Shown: positions 45,126 to 57,609, counted from the stretch's first letter. The stretch is DNA of 64,000 nucleotides from Paratinospora sagittata (GCA_035771175.1 CM069593.1:45231054-45295053); one strand, 5' to 3'. Notes: generated by a model not told the origin, from the letters alone. A program made the numbers and translations.

Positions 45126-45308
45126 TCAAAATACCGTTTCAGATGAACTGGAGATGTTGATAAAATGAATCCCAGAAATAGTACCCAAACAAGTCATTAA
45201 AAGAGGTGCAGAAATGAGCATTTTATCTGGTCCCATAAAGGTCAAAATCAGAGCAACAACCGTGCCCAAGACAATGTCAGAAATGGGTGTGTCTATAACT
45301 GGTACAAC
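45126..45308 (-). other. exon-like open frame with a membrane segment, unknown
   Basis: On the minus strand a TGTTGTACCAG acceptor-like sequence after an A-run leads into a 60-codon frame: VVPVIDTPISDIVLGTVVAL, a hydrophobic stretch to MGPDKM, a second hydrophobic stretch (LISAPLLMTCLGTISGIHF), then INISSSSETVF and a TGA. Composition and amphipathic layout look like real protein, two membrane helices, in otherwise AT-rich non-coding DNA. I do not recognise the family. It may be the last exon of an eroded gene or a captured exon. Confidence 0.3.
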
Positions 45309-45384
45309 ATTTTTTTTTTTTTAATTATTTATTCACCTTCCAAAAAAAAAAATGGTGTAAAATTTAAGTAAAAAATCTGGTCTG

Positions 45385-45500
45385 ACATTGATGTAGCCAA
45401 GTTGTAAAATTATTTAAAGGGACTAGTTGGATCGTCTCAAATTATGTATTAATGCATAATTTGAGACTGTTCAATAATTTTTAAGGACAATGTCAATAAA
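45385..45500. repeat. fold-back MITE copy 2
   Basis: Palindromic core at 45428-45474: TGGATCGTCTCAAATTATG facing its complement CATAATTTGAGACTGTTCA. Outer phrases TGACATTGATG and CAATGTCA are inverted relative to each other. Confidence 0.7.
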
Positions 45501-46194
45501 GTGTATTTGAAAATTATATTTTTAAACAAAAGTTTAAATCTTAACGTGGCGAGTTTAACGTTTTATATATTCTAGACTAATGCATGGTGGGTATATGTAA
45601 GTTTCAATGGATTAGTCGAATTATAAAGGGTGATACCACTAAAACATTTTTCTATGTATCTACAGCCTTAATGGTTGTCATTAATCAGTCACGATGAGTT
45701 CATTAATATTAATTAATATTTACATAATTGTCATTATACGTAGTTTGCACGTATTGCACTGATAGTTAGTTAGATAACATCTTATATATGATGACCACAT
45801 TACATTCATGTGATGAGTATTTGACATTTCATAATTAATATTGTTTCATTCTATCGTAATTTTAACTCTTGTTGTTAGTCCCAAATCAATCAAAGATCAA
45901 CAATAAGAACCTTACAATTTTTTTAATTTTTTTTAAAATTGACAATAACACAATGGGAATTAAATTAAAAATTAGTATTTCTAGAGGAAAATTAAAAATT
46001 AAAAATAGTTTAAACAAGCACAAAATGCTAAATTTTCTAATTTAAGTTTTTCCTAAAAAGAAGTTGGCTGACATAGGTACATGTCTAATTTTTTCTTTGT
46101 AGTTTTCCAATAAGGATTAAATAATAATCCCAAGTTTGATACCAGAAATTTTCATTATGTGAAATATAAATTGGATTTAAGTTTTTTTTTACTG

Positions 46195-46290
46195 GTTTTT
46201 CGACGTTGGGGAGGTGACACATCCCTTTTGGGTGAGACTAATACTTCTGAGCTCGGACATTACAGAGACGTTTGGACTGATCTTTCTAAC
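46195..46290 (+). repeat. unclassified dispersed repeat, copy 1
   Basis: Shares CCTTTTGGG, GAGACTAAT/AAGACTAAT, ACTCGGACATTACAGA (here GCTCGGACATTACAGA) and TTTGGACTGA with 59607-59700. No coding; possibly a retroelement UTR. Confidence 0.55.
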
Positions 46291-46507
46291 AGGATAGATA
46301 AATGAGAATACACACAAGTTCAAACTCAAAATCTGGACCTCAATCTCTGTTGAGGTCCACTTGATGGTTTATTTTTTTTTATCTTAACTCAAAAGTAGTT
46401 AAGTGGGACAATGTTGGTATTAATTGAGATCAACACAACATGAGCAACTTTGGAGTCCACTTAATACTATGTGAGAAAAAGAGAAGAAAAACAAATACAA
46501 TAAGCCA

Positions 46508-46658
46508 ACGATCGGTGGCTCATGTAGCTAAGCATCTAGTATTCTATTGATTCCCTCCCGACCCTCATATAAGGTAGAATTTCAAATCTCATCCGCCTCA
46601 TATAAGGTGAGAAATTATTATGTTTGTATCCCTACGAAGGTTTGTTGTGGCTCTGTTA
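46508..46658 (+). repeat. SINE-like element, left part
   Basis: A-box-like GTGGCTCATGTAGCTAAGC and, about 65 bases on, a B-box-like TTTCAAATCTC give a tRNA-derived layout. It is interrupted by the solo LTR at 46659 and resumes at 47257. Confidence 0.5.
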
Positions 46659-47251
46659 TGTTAGATTTTAGCTCAAATATGAATTTTTTGTTGTTTTAGA
46701 ACATGAAGCATGTATTTAAAAAGTAATTAGGACTTTCCAAATATTAATAAATATTTTATGATTTAGTTGTATTTGAATAAAGAAATCATATTAGTATAAA
46801 ATGATGAATCTTTGTTGGTCACAAAATTTTTAAATATTATAGCTAGAAAGTCTATATATAGAAGGTCCCTCATTGTTTATTGATCATCCAACTAATGAGT
46901 GAGATCTAGAAGAAGGTGAAGTTTGGTCCTTGGAAGCTTTGCGAAAGAGTGCAGAGTTTAGCAATTGTACGGGTGACGCGGTTGAAATTCTAATTTTCTC
47001 TTGAGTATCCTTTTTATGTTATTCTTCTTTACCAAAGTCTCAGATCTGTGTACTATCTGATATAGAAGTACTTAAGGTGTTTAATTTCTCTGAGGTACTT
47101 ATTATATTAATAGTAGATTATTTTTGCTTGTGTTTTTTTTTTTTTTGATTTTAGAATTTTTTTACGTATATTTTTGAGTTGTGGGTGTTGATGTCTATTT
47201 TTTTTTTTATTGAATATGTGATATTAAAGAGTTTGGGTGTTTATCCCAACA
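46659..47251 (+). repeat. solo LTR, copia type, 593 bp
   Basis: Starts TGTTAGATTTTAGC and ends ATCCCAACA; both sides carry TGTTA (46654-46658 and 47252-47256). A TATA box (CTATATATAGAAGG) lies at about 46852. No internal coding DNA. Confidence 0.8.
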
Positions 47252-47256
47252 TGTTA

Positions 47257-47307
47257 AACCTTGGTGTGACCCAACAAAAAGGAAAAGAGAAAAAAAAAAA
47301 AAAAAAA
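47257..47307 (+). repeat. SINE-like element, right part and A tail
   Basis: Joins the left part after removal of the LTR and one TGTTA; ends in an A-run of 18 (47290-47307). Confidence 0.45.
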
Positions 47308-49365
47308 GGCTCATCATTAGCCAAATCATTAATAAAGACACATAAATTAAATTAGGGAAACTTTATAAGGTGGAAATTTAAAAAGTCTTCTTTTTTAATT
47401 TCGAAGGGTTGACTACATATTAATTGTAGAAATACATTTTTATAATAATTGTAGAAATATATTTTTTAGAAAATATGTAAATGTTTTTTTTATGAAAAGG
47501 ATAAATAATATTGAAGGTATATATATAATCATATCATAAAAGAAAGATATTAAAAATAAAAAAGGATAAAATAGAGAAATGACAATTAGAGTACACTCCA
47601 AAATAACAAATTTATAAAAATAAATAAAGGAAAAAAAATTAGTTAAATTTTAAATTATTACACTACCCCATTACAACATTAAATGTAGCAGGGAAAACAT
47701 ATTACATTAATATAAGATAGATATAATTTTTTTTTTTTTTACTATTGATATATGATTACCAAAATTCTTAATTAGGCCAGAGGCGGGCACACTATAACAC
47801 GATACACATGAGACCCGAACAACATATTGTTTCCTAAGTATTTTGAACCTCACTTATTTAATATAAGAGAAGACAAGATTTGATCTCCCAACTATGGGTG
47901 CCTTGCGAAATGCCCAAGTGCGCTAGGCACTGGAAGGCAAAAGGTGTTATTAAGTTGAAACTTGATGCCAAAGGTTTTATTAATCAAGCTGTCTACAGCG
48001 ACTATACAACAGATAGCAGTAAATAAGCGGTAGCTGTGCAATTTCACCTATACCTACCTAAATCTAAATGCTGGTGATTAGTAAGTGCCCCCTAACCTTA
48101 TAAATATTTGACTAGTGTTGCTCATATTTCTTTGAGTATTGACACAGACACTTCTATATTATATATAATTACAATTTCTTTTTTAATATTTGAGCATCTA
48201 TTGATTTTGGAAAATGATTCTCAAGGCTCAAACAAGATGGTACGAAGAGATTGATGTTGGCCTGAACGTCCCTTTTTTTTTTTTTTCTAATTTAAGGGTA
48301 GTCAGGCCTCTTAGAGCATTGATGACTTGTCCCTTAAAAGTGAACGTAAACTTCTGAATCTTTATTCACCTAAATTTTATGGGAAATGACTTGCTTATTT
48401 TAGGTGAAATTTAAACTCGAGACTATTCTCATTGCTTAAGTTAAAGTTTTGATTAGTTCAATTAAACACATACAATAGTAGTGTCACCAATTTTTTGAGT
48501 TTTTATTATCACATTCTTCACTTTTCTTTATTGAAACAAAGGTAGCTTAAGCTAGGCATATCTATTTTCATATCATCACATCAAGAGCACAACCATTTTT
48601 CAAATCAAATTTGTTGTAGGTCTCCTTAATTATTCAACTTTAAATGAAGTCAAAATAAGTTTGGTTAGAAAGATAGAACCAAAAGAGGTAGGTAGGTATT
48701 AAGTTGCTTCAATATACAATATTATATAGCATTACATGAAAAGAGCAACCTTTTTTCTTTTGAAAAATATTTTATATACGTTAGATGTCAATATTATTTT
48801 TCAATACTGACATCCAGCTCTCTTGATATTTTGAGAATATGCGTATATTGTGCAACATCCCTAACATCTAATGGAGGTTATTGGGTGCCAACGTTAAAAA
48901 AAGACGTTGGCACCCAGAATATCTTTAGTATTACTCCTTTTCTTTTAGCTAAATTGTGAGTCTTTAAGTCAGTTTGCGTACACCTTAACTAAAACCTAAC
49001 GAAAAGCACAATATATCTTATCTCTAAGAATTATACAACGAGTAAACTCAAAGAGTTGAACTTAAGACTTCTAACTTAATTATAAGCTAAAGGTCATACC
49101 ACTAAAGCAAACCCAGAACTCAATTGTAGCACTAAAAATATATATATATATATTCTTAAAAAATTCAGTATTACAAAATATTTAATATTAGTGCTGAGCA
49201 ACACTCGTGAATTAGGAGAATAGAAAATGACAGATCTTGCAAGTTCTTGAATGGTCCGAAATTCAAGTTCTTGGATGATGTTGGTTTCCTGGTTTCAAAT
49301 TAAATTCATGTTCTTATATCTCTTTCTCTATAACACTAGATCATAAAGTCAATCTTATCATGCAC

Positions 49366-49421
<56 letters not shown>

Positions 49422-49878
49422 AAGATATATATGTTGTATAGGATTTAATTACTTGAGACATTTATTAATTAAGTTCTCTGTAGGGGAAACGTGCGCTTGT
49501 TAGGAAATAGGAGACCAGGGTTTCTTCATCAATTTCCAATAGAGATATATAGAGATATCATGCCTAATTAAGATTGATTATTTTATAATTAGGAAAAGGA
49601 GTGTAATTAAACAAATGCGTTGTGGTCTTATACGAACATTAATAGTGATCATGGTAGGCAACATTGTCCTTAAAAGAATAAAGGAATTAGGTGGAGTTTG
49701 TTTTTTGTTTTTTTTCTTTTCATATCTCCAAACATATGTCTGCCCATGCTTGCCTTAATGCGCACCAAGAAGGGAACATATGGTAACTTGTACATTTTGT
49801 GGAGGGTTCCACCTCTATCTATTTTTTGTCTAGCAAATGCTCTCATTAATTAACTTGTCTAGGAATTAATTAACACGT
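47308..49878. other. intergenic, no gene
   Basis: AT-rich; includes T-runs (e.g. 48272) and an (AT)n microsatellite at 49369-49417. No coding region, RNA gene or defined transposon is recognised. Confidence 0.4.
49369..49417. repeat. (AT)n microsatellite
   Basis: About twenty-four AT dinucleotides in a row. Confidence 0.95.
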
Positions 49879-49894
49879 AATGCTACGTTATCAA

Positions 49895-50096
49895 TATGAA
49901 GTTGGTGCAGTTGGTAAAGAAGTGACTTTATAATTCAAAAGATTTATGTTCAACTCTTATCACTACCTTATCTTAAGAGATGAAGGAGATTAATGGGTCA
50001 GAAACGAGCCTGATACCTCCCGAGTGTGCATTATTGTGATGGAGTTCGTTATCTAACTAACTACTAATATTATTTCTTCTAAAAAAAAAAAAGAAT
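49895..50096 (+). repeat. tRNA-derived SINE inserted in a fold-back MITE
   Basis: A-box TTGGTGCAGTTGGTAAAG, B-box-like TATGTTCAACTCTTATC about 40 bases on, and an A12 tail at 50081-50092 after TTTCTTCT. Flanks are imperfect direct repeats: AATGCTACGTTATCAA (49879-49894) and AATGTTACATTGACAA (50097-50112), differing at four sites. The flanks themselves belong to the MITE end. Confidence 0.65.
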
Positions 50097-50262
50097 AATG
50101 TTACATTGACAACTATTTTGTACATTTTAAGTGTACCTCACTTTTATACACTATTGGATTATCTCGATCGAATAATGTGTTAGTACATAATTCGAGACAA
50201 TCTAATAATGCATTAATGATGATATATGCTTTGAATGTACAAAATAAGTGTCACTTTAACAT
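50097..50262. repeat. fold-back MITE copy 3, with terminal inverted repeats
   Basis: The left arm ACAACTATTTTGTACATTTT is inverted as the right arm (AATGTACAAAATAAGTGTCA). The core is GGATTATCTCGATCGAATAATG facing its imperfect complement CATAATTCGAGACAATCTAA. Its outermost left end probably lies at about 49870, beyond the inserted SINE. Confidence 0.7.
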
Positions 50263-50794
50263 TTTCCTTAACTAAAGAAGGGATAATGTATGTAACTCTA
50301 CTTTTATTTTGTAGAAGTTAATTACTAGATTTTAACTTGTTATCAACCATAACGGAGCAACATCTACATATACTAAAGCAACAATAAAGTCTCACCCTTC
50401 TTATAGAAGCTAAAGCTTTATCATTTTGTTCTTAACAAGTATAATCTACATTTTCAACAACTCTATGTTTATTTTAGAGTTTCTATAATAGAATTACCAA
50501 ACAGGCAAACACCAACTAATTTCCATTAGTTTATTAAAAATCTCATGATCTCTATAATCTTTATATGGGTATTAAAGACAAATGAGATATATAAGTACAA
50601 TAATGTGTGTATACATATATAATTAGGTGCCAAAAGATATGTTCAAATATACTTGAAATTAGAATTCTGACGAGTTGCATGCATGTAAATATATATATAT
50701 ATATAATTGGAAATATTCCCTTGAGATGCACACATCTTTAAGTTACAAATTAAACAATGAGACAAATGTATGGAATATATTAGAAAGCCTGAAA
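50263..50794. other. intergenic AT-rich
   Basis: No gene. A TA microsatellite is present near 50690. Confidence 0.35.
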
Positions 50795-50981
50795 CTGGTT
50801 CGTGATCCGGATACAGTTTTTTATATTTAAAAATCTGAAAACACAGAAAACTTGTTCGGTTCAAAAAAATTCGGAAACAGTTTTCACTTGTTGGTTTGTG
50901 ATCCGGATATAATTTTTCGTATTAAAAAATTCAAAAAACACAAAAAATGTATTTGGCTCAAAAGAATTTGGAAACAGTTTT
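50795..50981 (+). repeat. two tandem copies of the GGTTYGTGATCCGGATAC repeat
   Basis: Copies at 50795-50889 and 50890-50981 share TTGTGATCCGGATA-type starts, AAAACAC and GGAAACAGTTTT ends. The solo LTR at 50982 is inserted at the end of the second copy. Confidence 0.75.
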
Positions 50982-53655
50982 TGTAATACCCCATAATTTA
51001 AATCAAATACCTAAGTTGACTTATATACGTATCAAGATGTATAATATACATATTTTATACGTAAGAGGCAAATATATGCATGTATAAAAATACATGTTAT
51101 ATTTAAAGGGTATTAGTAAATAAATAATATAAATTCAATAAGGTGAATGAGGTTGGTTAATTAAATATGTGGATTGTAGTATGATGAAATGAATTAAATT
51201 ATAAAATGAGGAAGTTGATTATTACTTATAGATTGTGAATGAATTAATGAATAATATGATATAATGAATGAAAGTTAAATATTAAGATGGGGAGTTGCTT
51301 TATTAAAGTGCTTGGGGAGCATGAGATCAAAATAGTTATACTTATGTCACTTTTAATCTCTTTTCTCTATCTCTCCAACGTTTTGAAGAAAAAAAAAAAG
51401 AAAGAAGAGAAAGAGAGAAAAGAAGAAGATACGAACCGAAGGAGGAGAAAGAGGAAAGAACGCCAAATTTGTGTCAAATCGGGATCCGTGGTAAGTGATT
51501 TTTACTTTATTTTTTCGTGAAATTGATATTTAAGCTAAATGTAACAATGCTCTAGGAGTAATTTTTGCTATAGGAGCCGTTTAACGGTGTTTTCAAAATT
51601 GGGGTTTTGACCCGACTTGAATAAAAATTTATTCGAAAGGTTGAAAAACACTTCCTAGATTATAAAAGCCCTGAATATGTGGTTAGATTTCATTTATTTG
51701 TTCATTTAAAATTTTTATGGCTGTTGGAAGTTAGATTTGATATTGGAGACATTTTGAACCCTATTAAAACCCGATGAAACTCTGGTTTGAGACTGTAGAA
51801 AGATAGATCTATCAATTTTGGACATTTCGATATTAAGATCATGATTTTTGCATATGATTTGATATTTTTAGTAACTAAATATATGATTATGGTGAGTAAA
51901 ATTGACTTTAGATACATCCCCGAACATGTAAAACCTCAGTGAAATACCTGTTGAAGGTGGTAGAATGATAACATGATTGATTTTACACTTGTCAATGTGA
52001 ACAAAATAATTTTAGGAATGTCCTACATTTTTAATAAACTTGGATATATGTTTCCAGTAGAAAACTAAAATTAAGAACTAGTGGAAATATGATTTGGAAA
52101 TCTATTTTCATTGTTCATTCTTGTGGAAATATCTAGATTGATTGTAGAAACGACATAGTAGCGCTTTTAACTACTTATGAGTCCTAAATTCAGTTGAAAA
52201 ATTAAATATGTAAATGAAAACTGAGTATTTACGCGAAATAGATATGAATAAATGGTGCAATAATTCCCTCTGGGAATGTGGAGCTATTGTAATGGTGTTT
52301 AAGTGAGTTTGAGTGGTGTTTAGTTGATTTTAATAATTAAATATGACTTGAATTTCATATGTGCAGTGTTTGAAAATGGGAATTTGATGTAGTGGTGACT
52401 TATCTTGAGAGAACATTGGTGCTAAAAATTTGATGATGCAATTGCAATTGGTGATGATTATTTTTGTTGGATACTAGTGGGCACATTGACTTAAACCTGT
52501 TGTTTAACCACTGTGAGTATATTTCTTGATTTTGGTTCTTGTATGACATTGTATTATGTGAAATGTTTAACTGTAAGCATGTTATATACGTAAATGCATT
52601 GCATTTTATTGATCATTTAAAATAATTTTGGCATTTGGAGCAGGTGAGACACGCGAAGGTAGGTCGCATATGATATCATTTCGTTAAGAATTAGCCCCGG
52701 ATGAGTGTTATGCATAACCTCATTGACTATAAGATTGTTGTAACAAGGATTGAAGATCCTTAAAATGACTGTGAATTGAGTAAAGTGAGGTCTGAGCGTA
52801 GGCTCCTTATCGATGCATAATAAAGAGTTCGTACTCGCTCCATTACGAGAAGGAGGGAGATTGTGGTTTTAGTTGAAAATGATGCATTGTTTTCTTGAAA
52901 AATCATGAAATTTATGTTGTTAACATGTATGATATATTCGTTGAATGATGCATGTGTTTAATAATTGTTTTAAATGATTTTAAATATCATGTTTTCCTAA
53001 ATGCATATGATTGTCATATCAAGATATATATTCACTGAGCTGTTGTTTGCTCACTCCATTTCCTTCAATATTTCAGGTACAAAATCAACGGGGAAAGGAA
53101 AAGCACGAGAGTAGATACGTGATCTAGATTGCTACTTTGTTGATGTATGTATATGCGAAGGAAATGAATTATGTTTTCTTTATTTTCATATGTATATATA
53201 TATCACATCCTACATATATATATTATCGCATAGATGGGTTGTATGGGAACATGAATTTTGGTTTGATATTTTGGATTATGAAATGTTTAATGATGATATA
53301 TATGATTATATGAGCATGGTGGATGAAATGGCTTGAGAAATGAATGATATTTGAACATTTTGGGTTATGACATGCTTGTGATATTGGAAAGTTTAAATAT
53401 TATGGAATGAATAGCATGAATGGATATTGTGGATGAGTATATATATATATATATATGATTTAATTTGTGGTATATCAAGAAAATTGTGAAATATCTAATA
53501 TATGGGGATATGTTGTCGAAAATTCTAAAAAAATTAGGAATTATTGTGAATGTATGTTGAGGCTGACTGTGTATTGTATATTATACTCGAAAATGTACAG
53601 TATATCGTACCTTGTGCCGGTCATGACGTCAACCTACGTCAGGGGTATTGCCCCA
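50982..53655 (+). repeat. solo LTR B, 2674 bp
   Basis: Starts TGTAATACCCC and ends GGGGTATTGCCCCA, an imperfect inverted pair; both sides carry GTTTT (50977-50981 and 53656-53660). It has the same ordered landmarks as LTRs A and C: a GA-rich stretch before a GTAAGTG donor near 51490, a late GCTCACTCC block and TTTCAGGT acceptor near 53075, and GTCATGACGTCA near the 3' end. The family is probably Ty3/gypsy (Tekay/Del-like). No coding DNA. Confidence 0.85.
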
Positions 53656-53660
53656 GTTTT

Positions 53661-54535
53661 TCACTTTTTTGTTAAAAAAATAGATTATTTTTAAAAAATG
53701 ATGAAATGTCATTTTTTAAGTTTTTTCTTTTTGGATTATAATCGCGGACCATAGGCAGCCTTATTTTCTCTTATTATTGATTTGTTGATTATATGATATA
53801 TAAAAGTTAATTATAAAGCTCCTTTTCTCTTCCTTTTAAGGATAATTAATTATAAACAATAAACCAACTATGATAAAAGTTCATCTTTAAATTAATGAAG
53901 TCCCGTCTTGGGGTTATAGAAATGCAGAAGCTCTTTTATTATTATTATTATTATTATTTTACGAGAATTTGATCTTTGCACACCAATGTAGGCAGGGCCA
54001 TAACTAATGACCATTCATGGCCCAATCACTACGACTCTACCAACAAAGGTTTTAGTTAAAATTAAATGTGATTGGCTAAATACTTTGGCTTTCCATGATG
54101 AAGTCATTTTTGTCCAAGTTCTAAAATTGTCCCCTTACCTTATTCCTTATTAAAAAGCAAAAGTCAATCTTAATGTTAAGAAAGGTAAATATATATATAT
54201 ATTAATTTCTCCTTTTAATTTCTCCTTTTACCCCCTTGCCTTTTATATTTTGAGTTTTTATAGTCCACATTTTTTTAATCTATGTATCTTTACATTTTTC
54301 ACCGTTTTGCTTCTTCTTTTTTCTCTCAATCGTCCAAGTCGAAGCCTTAAGCACATCAAGGCCTTGAAGGAAGCACAAAAACCAAGAACTTACCAATACA
54401 TATATCAACCTATAAGGAGCAAGTGGACTCTGGACAAATAATAGGCTTCTTAGCCCCGGCCATAACCTAAAAGCTAAGAATATGCTTGCATCAAAGGACT
54501 CATAAACTTACACCACATTACAAATGACATTTATT
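53661..54535. other. intergenic
   Basis: AT-rich, with an (ATT)n run near 53940. A 63-codon plus frame at 54250-54441 with a hydrophobic start shows no family features. No gene. Confidence 0.4.
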
Positions 54536-54827
54536 GACAATAAGGCATTGGTTCGATGCTTCGAGCGTTTGGTCTATTACAGAGGTCGGAGGTTTGAGGC
54601 GGGACTCTGGAAGGGCGGATACCAAATTTTTTTGAATTCTCTCATTAGTGCAAAATGACTGCGTGGACTGACTGTGGGCCAGCTTTGAGGGGCCGTCGGG
54701 TCGGGTCTTGTTGGTGTGGGTATTAGTCGGGTCCTGCGTGGCTCGAATTTCTCACGGGTGGGGTGGGTATTGAGTTATACTTGTTTCTTCTCAATAAACA
54801 AAAAAAAAACAAAACAAACAAACAAAC
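54536..54827 (+). repeat. SINE with perfect 14-bp target duplication
   Basis: Flanked on both sides by AAATGACATTTATT (54522-54535 and 54828-54841). Near the start are a tRNA-like TTGGTTCGATGCTTCGAGCG block and a B-box-like GGAGGTTTGAGGC. The body is GC-richer than its surroundings (GGGTCGGGTCTTG, GGTGGGGTGGG) and it ends TTCTTCTCAATAAAC with an A/AAAC-rich tail. Confidence 0.85.
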
Positions 54828-54881
54828 AAATGACATTTATTTTCTCTATGTGAATATTTGGTCTTTGGTCACCAGTATTTG

Positions 54882-57609
54882 TGTAACGCCCCAAAAGTAT
54901 TTTCATCTAGCCCATAACTCATTTGTATTTTGCCCGAACTCTGTGTGTTTGTTTGATGTATATATTTGTATATTTAATGCTTGATAATGTATATTAGGTG
55001 TGTATACGTATTTATTATGAAGTTTTATTAAATTCTACTTGAACCAGCGAAATACCCTAATGTTACGTACGTGAGAATAGTTCATTTTAGATGAACCTAG
55101 AAATTGGCCTATTGTCACACGCGTGAGAATAAGCAAATATTGACAGATTTTCAATTGTGGGTCCAAAAGTGTCTATTTAAGCAACCAACACCTAATTTCA
55201 GCTCACTTGCACGTTTTTGAGCTTGGAAAAAGAGGGAAAAGAGGAGGAGAGGAGAAAAAGAAAGGAAAAGCTAGGGTTTGAGATCTCTTGCTCAAATCTC
55301 ACCCAAAGTAAGTGTATTTTTCCATTTTCTTCCTAAAATCTCTTTGTAGATGTGTAAATGAGCTTTATTTTGACCTAAGGAAGGGTATGAACCACAGATT
55401 TATGGTGACCTTAACCTAGGGTTTACTGATTTTCACCTTTTTAAGCTTGTTTATGGTTAAAACAACCCTCTAAGATCTAGATCTACACTTAAAATGCATT
55501 TTGCAAGTACTTCACCACGTTTTTGGTAGTGCAAAGGGTTAGGGCTTCGTTGGAAACCCTTAGGGTCGTGGCGTATGCTATAGATTTGGGTTCTTAGGTT
55601 GATTTGGAACCCAATGACACTATTTTCTCTAATTTCTAGCAAGAAATTTGTGGAGTTGAGAGTAATGGCCCTAAACCTAGAAAATGAACTTAGGGTTTGC
55701 CATTTCGATTGCATGTCAACTATGTTGAACAAATGACCCATTCTAAATGATTGATGCTGAAATTGAGGGGTTATGCATGTTGAAAACCCTATGTTTAGTG
55801 TAAAATTGGTCTAAGGCTTGACTTTGGGACTTTGCCCAAAATTGGGGCTTTGACCTAAACCAAGTCAATTGATTAAATTGACTTGAGAATTTTCTAATTG
55901 GACCCTAATTGAGTTTGAATGTGGGTTTATGATGGTTGGACTTGTATTAGAATTGAATGAGTTAGTTCAATTTAACTCTATGCCCTATTGTAGAGAATTT
56001 TTCCCAAATTGGGGGCATATGTCATGTATTGACTTGAATTGGGAACTCATGTTGATTTTGATCAATTTTTCATGGTTTAGAATAATTTGGGCTTGTGTTG
56101 GAATTGCTGACCTAGACTAAGTATTTGTCTTAGGTTTTGGAATTGGGATTCTATATGTGGATTGGTATGGATGTTGAGGTTGGTCATGAGAGATGGAACT
56201 CATGATAAGGCCTAGGCATGTATGGGCCTATTAGTTGTGGAATTGATCATGATTAGTGTGTTTATGTATGATTGATCATGATAATTGATGTGTGTGCATG
56301 TGATCATGCTTTACAGGATTTTGATTTGCTTTGGAATTCGTGTTGATCCTTGTGTGGATAGTAGCTTGCGTGGCTTGGTTGTGAGTAGTTGTTCATTTTG
56401 TTTATCACTTGTATGTTGAATGCCATGAAATGTCATTGAGAAAATGCATGTGTTTATTATGTTTTTAAATGGCATGCATTGATACTCTAGAGGGCTTTGG
56501 ATGTTTCCAAGCTGAGTTTCCCTAGATATTGTGATATTTAGGAGGCTTGTGTACGTTGCCAAACTAACTTTTCAAGATGACTGAGGCAGAATCTTCTATA
56601 AACGAAGGTTAGGGGTATGAGGCCGACATACCCCAATGGCGGTAGTATATCTAATACCCCACTGGCAGGATTATTTCACTAAGGCTGAAAGTGAATGATC
56701 AGGGTAGATGACCAATGGCGGTAGAGTATTTAATACCCTGCTGGCAAGATCATTTCACTTAGGCTGAAAGTGAAATGATCAGGATGAGACAACCCTAGGA
56801 TGTAAGTTACACTCCAAGATGGAGGACCAACCTACGGTCTGTAAATATAACTAAGGGTCGGAGGAGTTTTTTTTAATGTGCATGAAAATTGTTGAATGTT
56901 TATTTCACTATGTGTTTTATGTTTTACATGTTATGAGCATTATTTCATGCATGCATATTATATGGTTTTTATTGATGTATAACTGATGGCATAATGTAAC
57001 ATTATTCACTGTGCATCGTTGGCTCACCCTCTCACTCTCTTTTTAGGTCCTTCAGATAAGGGTAAAGGCATAATATTTGCTTGAGGACCTAGCCACTACA
57101 GAAGCTAGAACGTCTTGATGTGAGTCTAGAACTTTTGTACATGGCGATGGACGTCTATTTATGCATATGTATTTGTCTTGTTTATTTTGATGCATATGTA
57201 ATTAATATTATATGTTAAACCTAGATGGTGAAGAGTTGTGTTTATGGTTGTATTTGGCCATTGGCCTTGGACATTGATGATGATGAGTCTAGGCATGTTG
57301 CCTTAGCCTACTTTTGGTTTAATTTAGGGATTATGATCGTTGTCTTATGCTTATTGGAAGATCATCATTATTTGATTGATGTGGATGCACATGCCATTGA
57401 ATTTAGAAGTGTTAAGTCTATCAGGTTGTGTTTGAAAAAAAAAAAAATATTTTGGGGACTTTATAGAGAGTCAGGTTAAGGCTTGTAGGGTTCCGACCAT
57501 CTCATGAGATGATTTGAGATGGTCGTGGATGCCTACGTCAGACGTCCCGCCCCGGCATTTCGCGCGCCGATCCATGAGAGATGACGGTTTGGGATGTAGG
57601 GTCGTCACA
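54882..57609 (+). repeat. solo LTR C, 2728 bp
   Basis: Starts TGTAACGCCCC and ends GGGTCGTCACA; both sides carry ATTTG (54877-54881 and 57610-57614). It shares with LTR A the AAGCAACCAAC / AGCTCACTTGC block, a GA-rich stretch, CTAGGGTTT and GTAAGTG-type donor, later TTTGACCTAA phrases, and a late GCTCACCC block with TTTTTAGGTCC. Inside, a phrase of about 120 bp repeats once near 56630 and 56705 (GGCGGTAG...AATACCC, then GGCTGAAAGTGAA). Probably Ty3/gypsy (Tekay/Del-like). The open frames inside carry no domains. Confidence 0.9.

Larger units (their letters stand above)
45309..46507. other. intergenic AT-rich, with repeat copies
   Basis: Includes the fold-back MITE copy at 45385-45500 and one copy of an unclassified repeat near 46195-46290 (TCCCTTTTGGGTGAGACTAAT then CTCGGACATTACAGA) that recurs at 59620-59690. 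No gene. Confidence 0.4.

Noticed and set aside
49895..50096. tRNA gene
   Set aside because: A and B boxes are present, but no cloverleaf closes and there is an A tail: a SINE.
57225..57479. 84-codon frame at the end of LTR C
   Set aside because: Inside a solo LTR; low-complexity composition and no motif.
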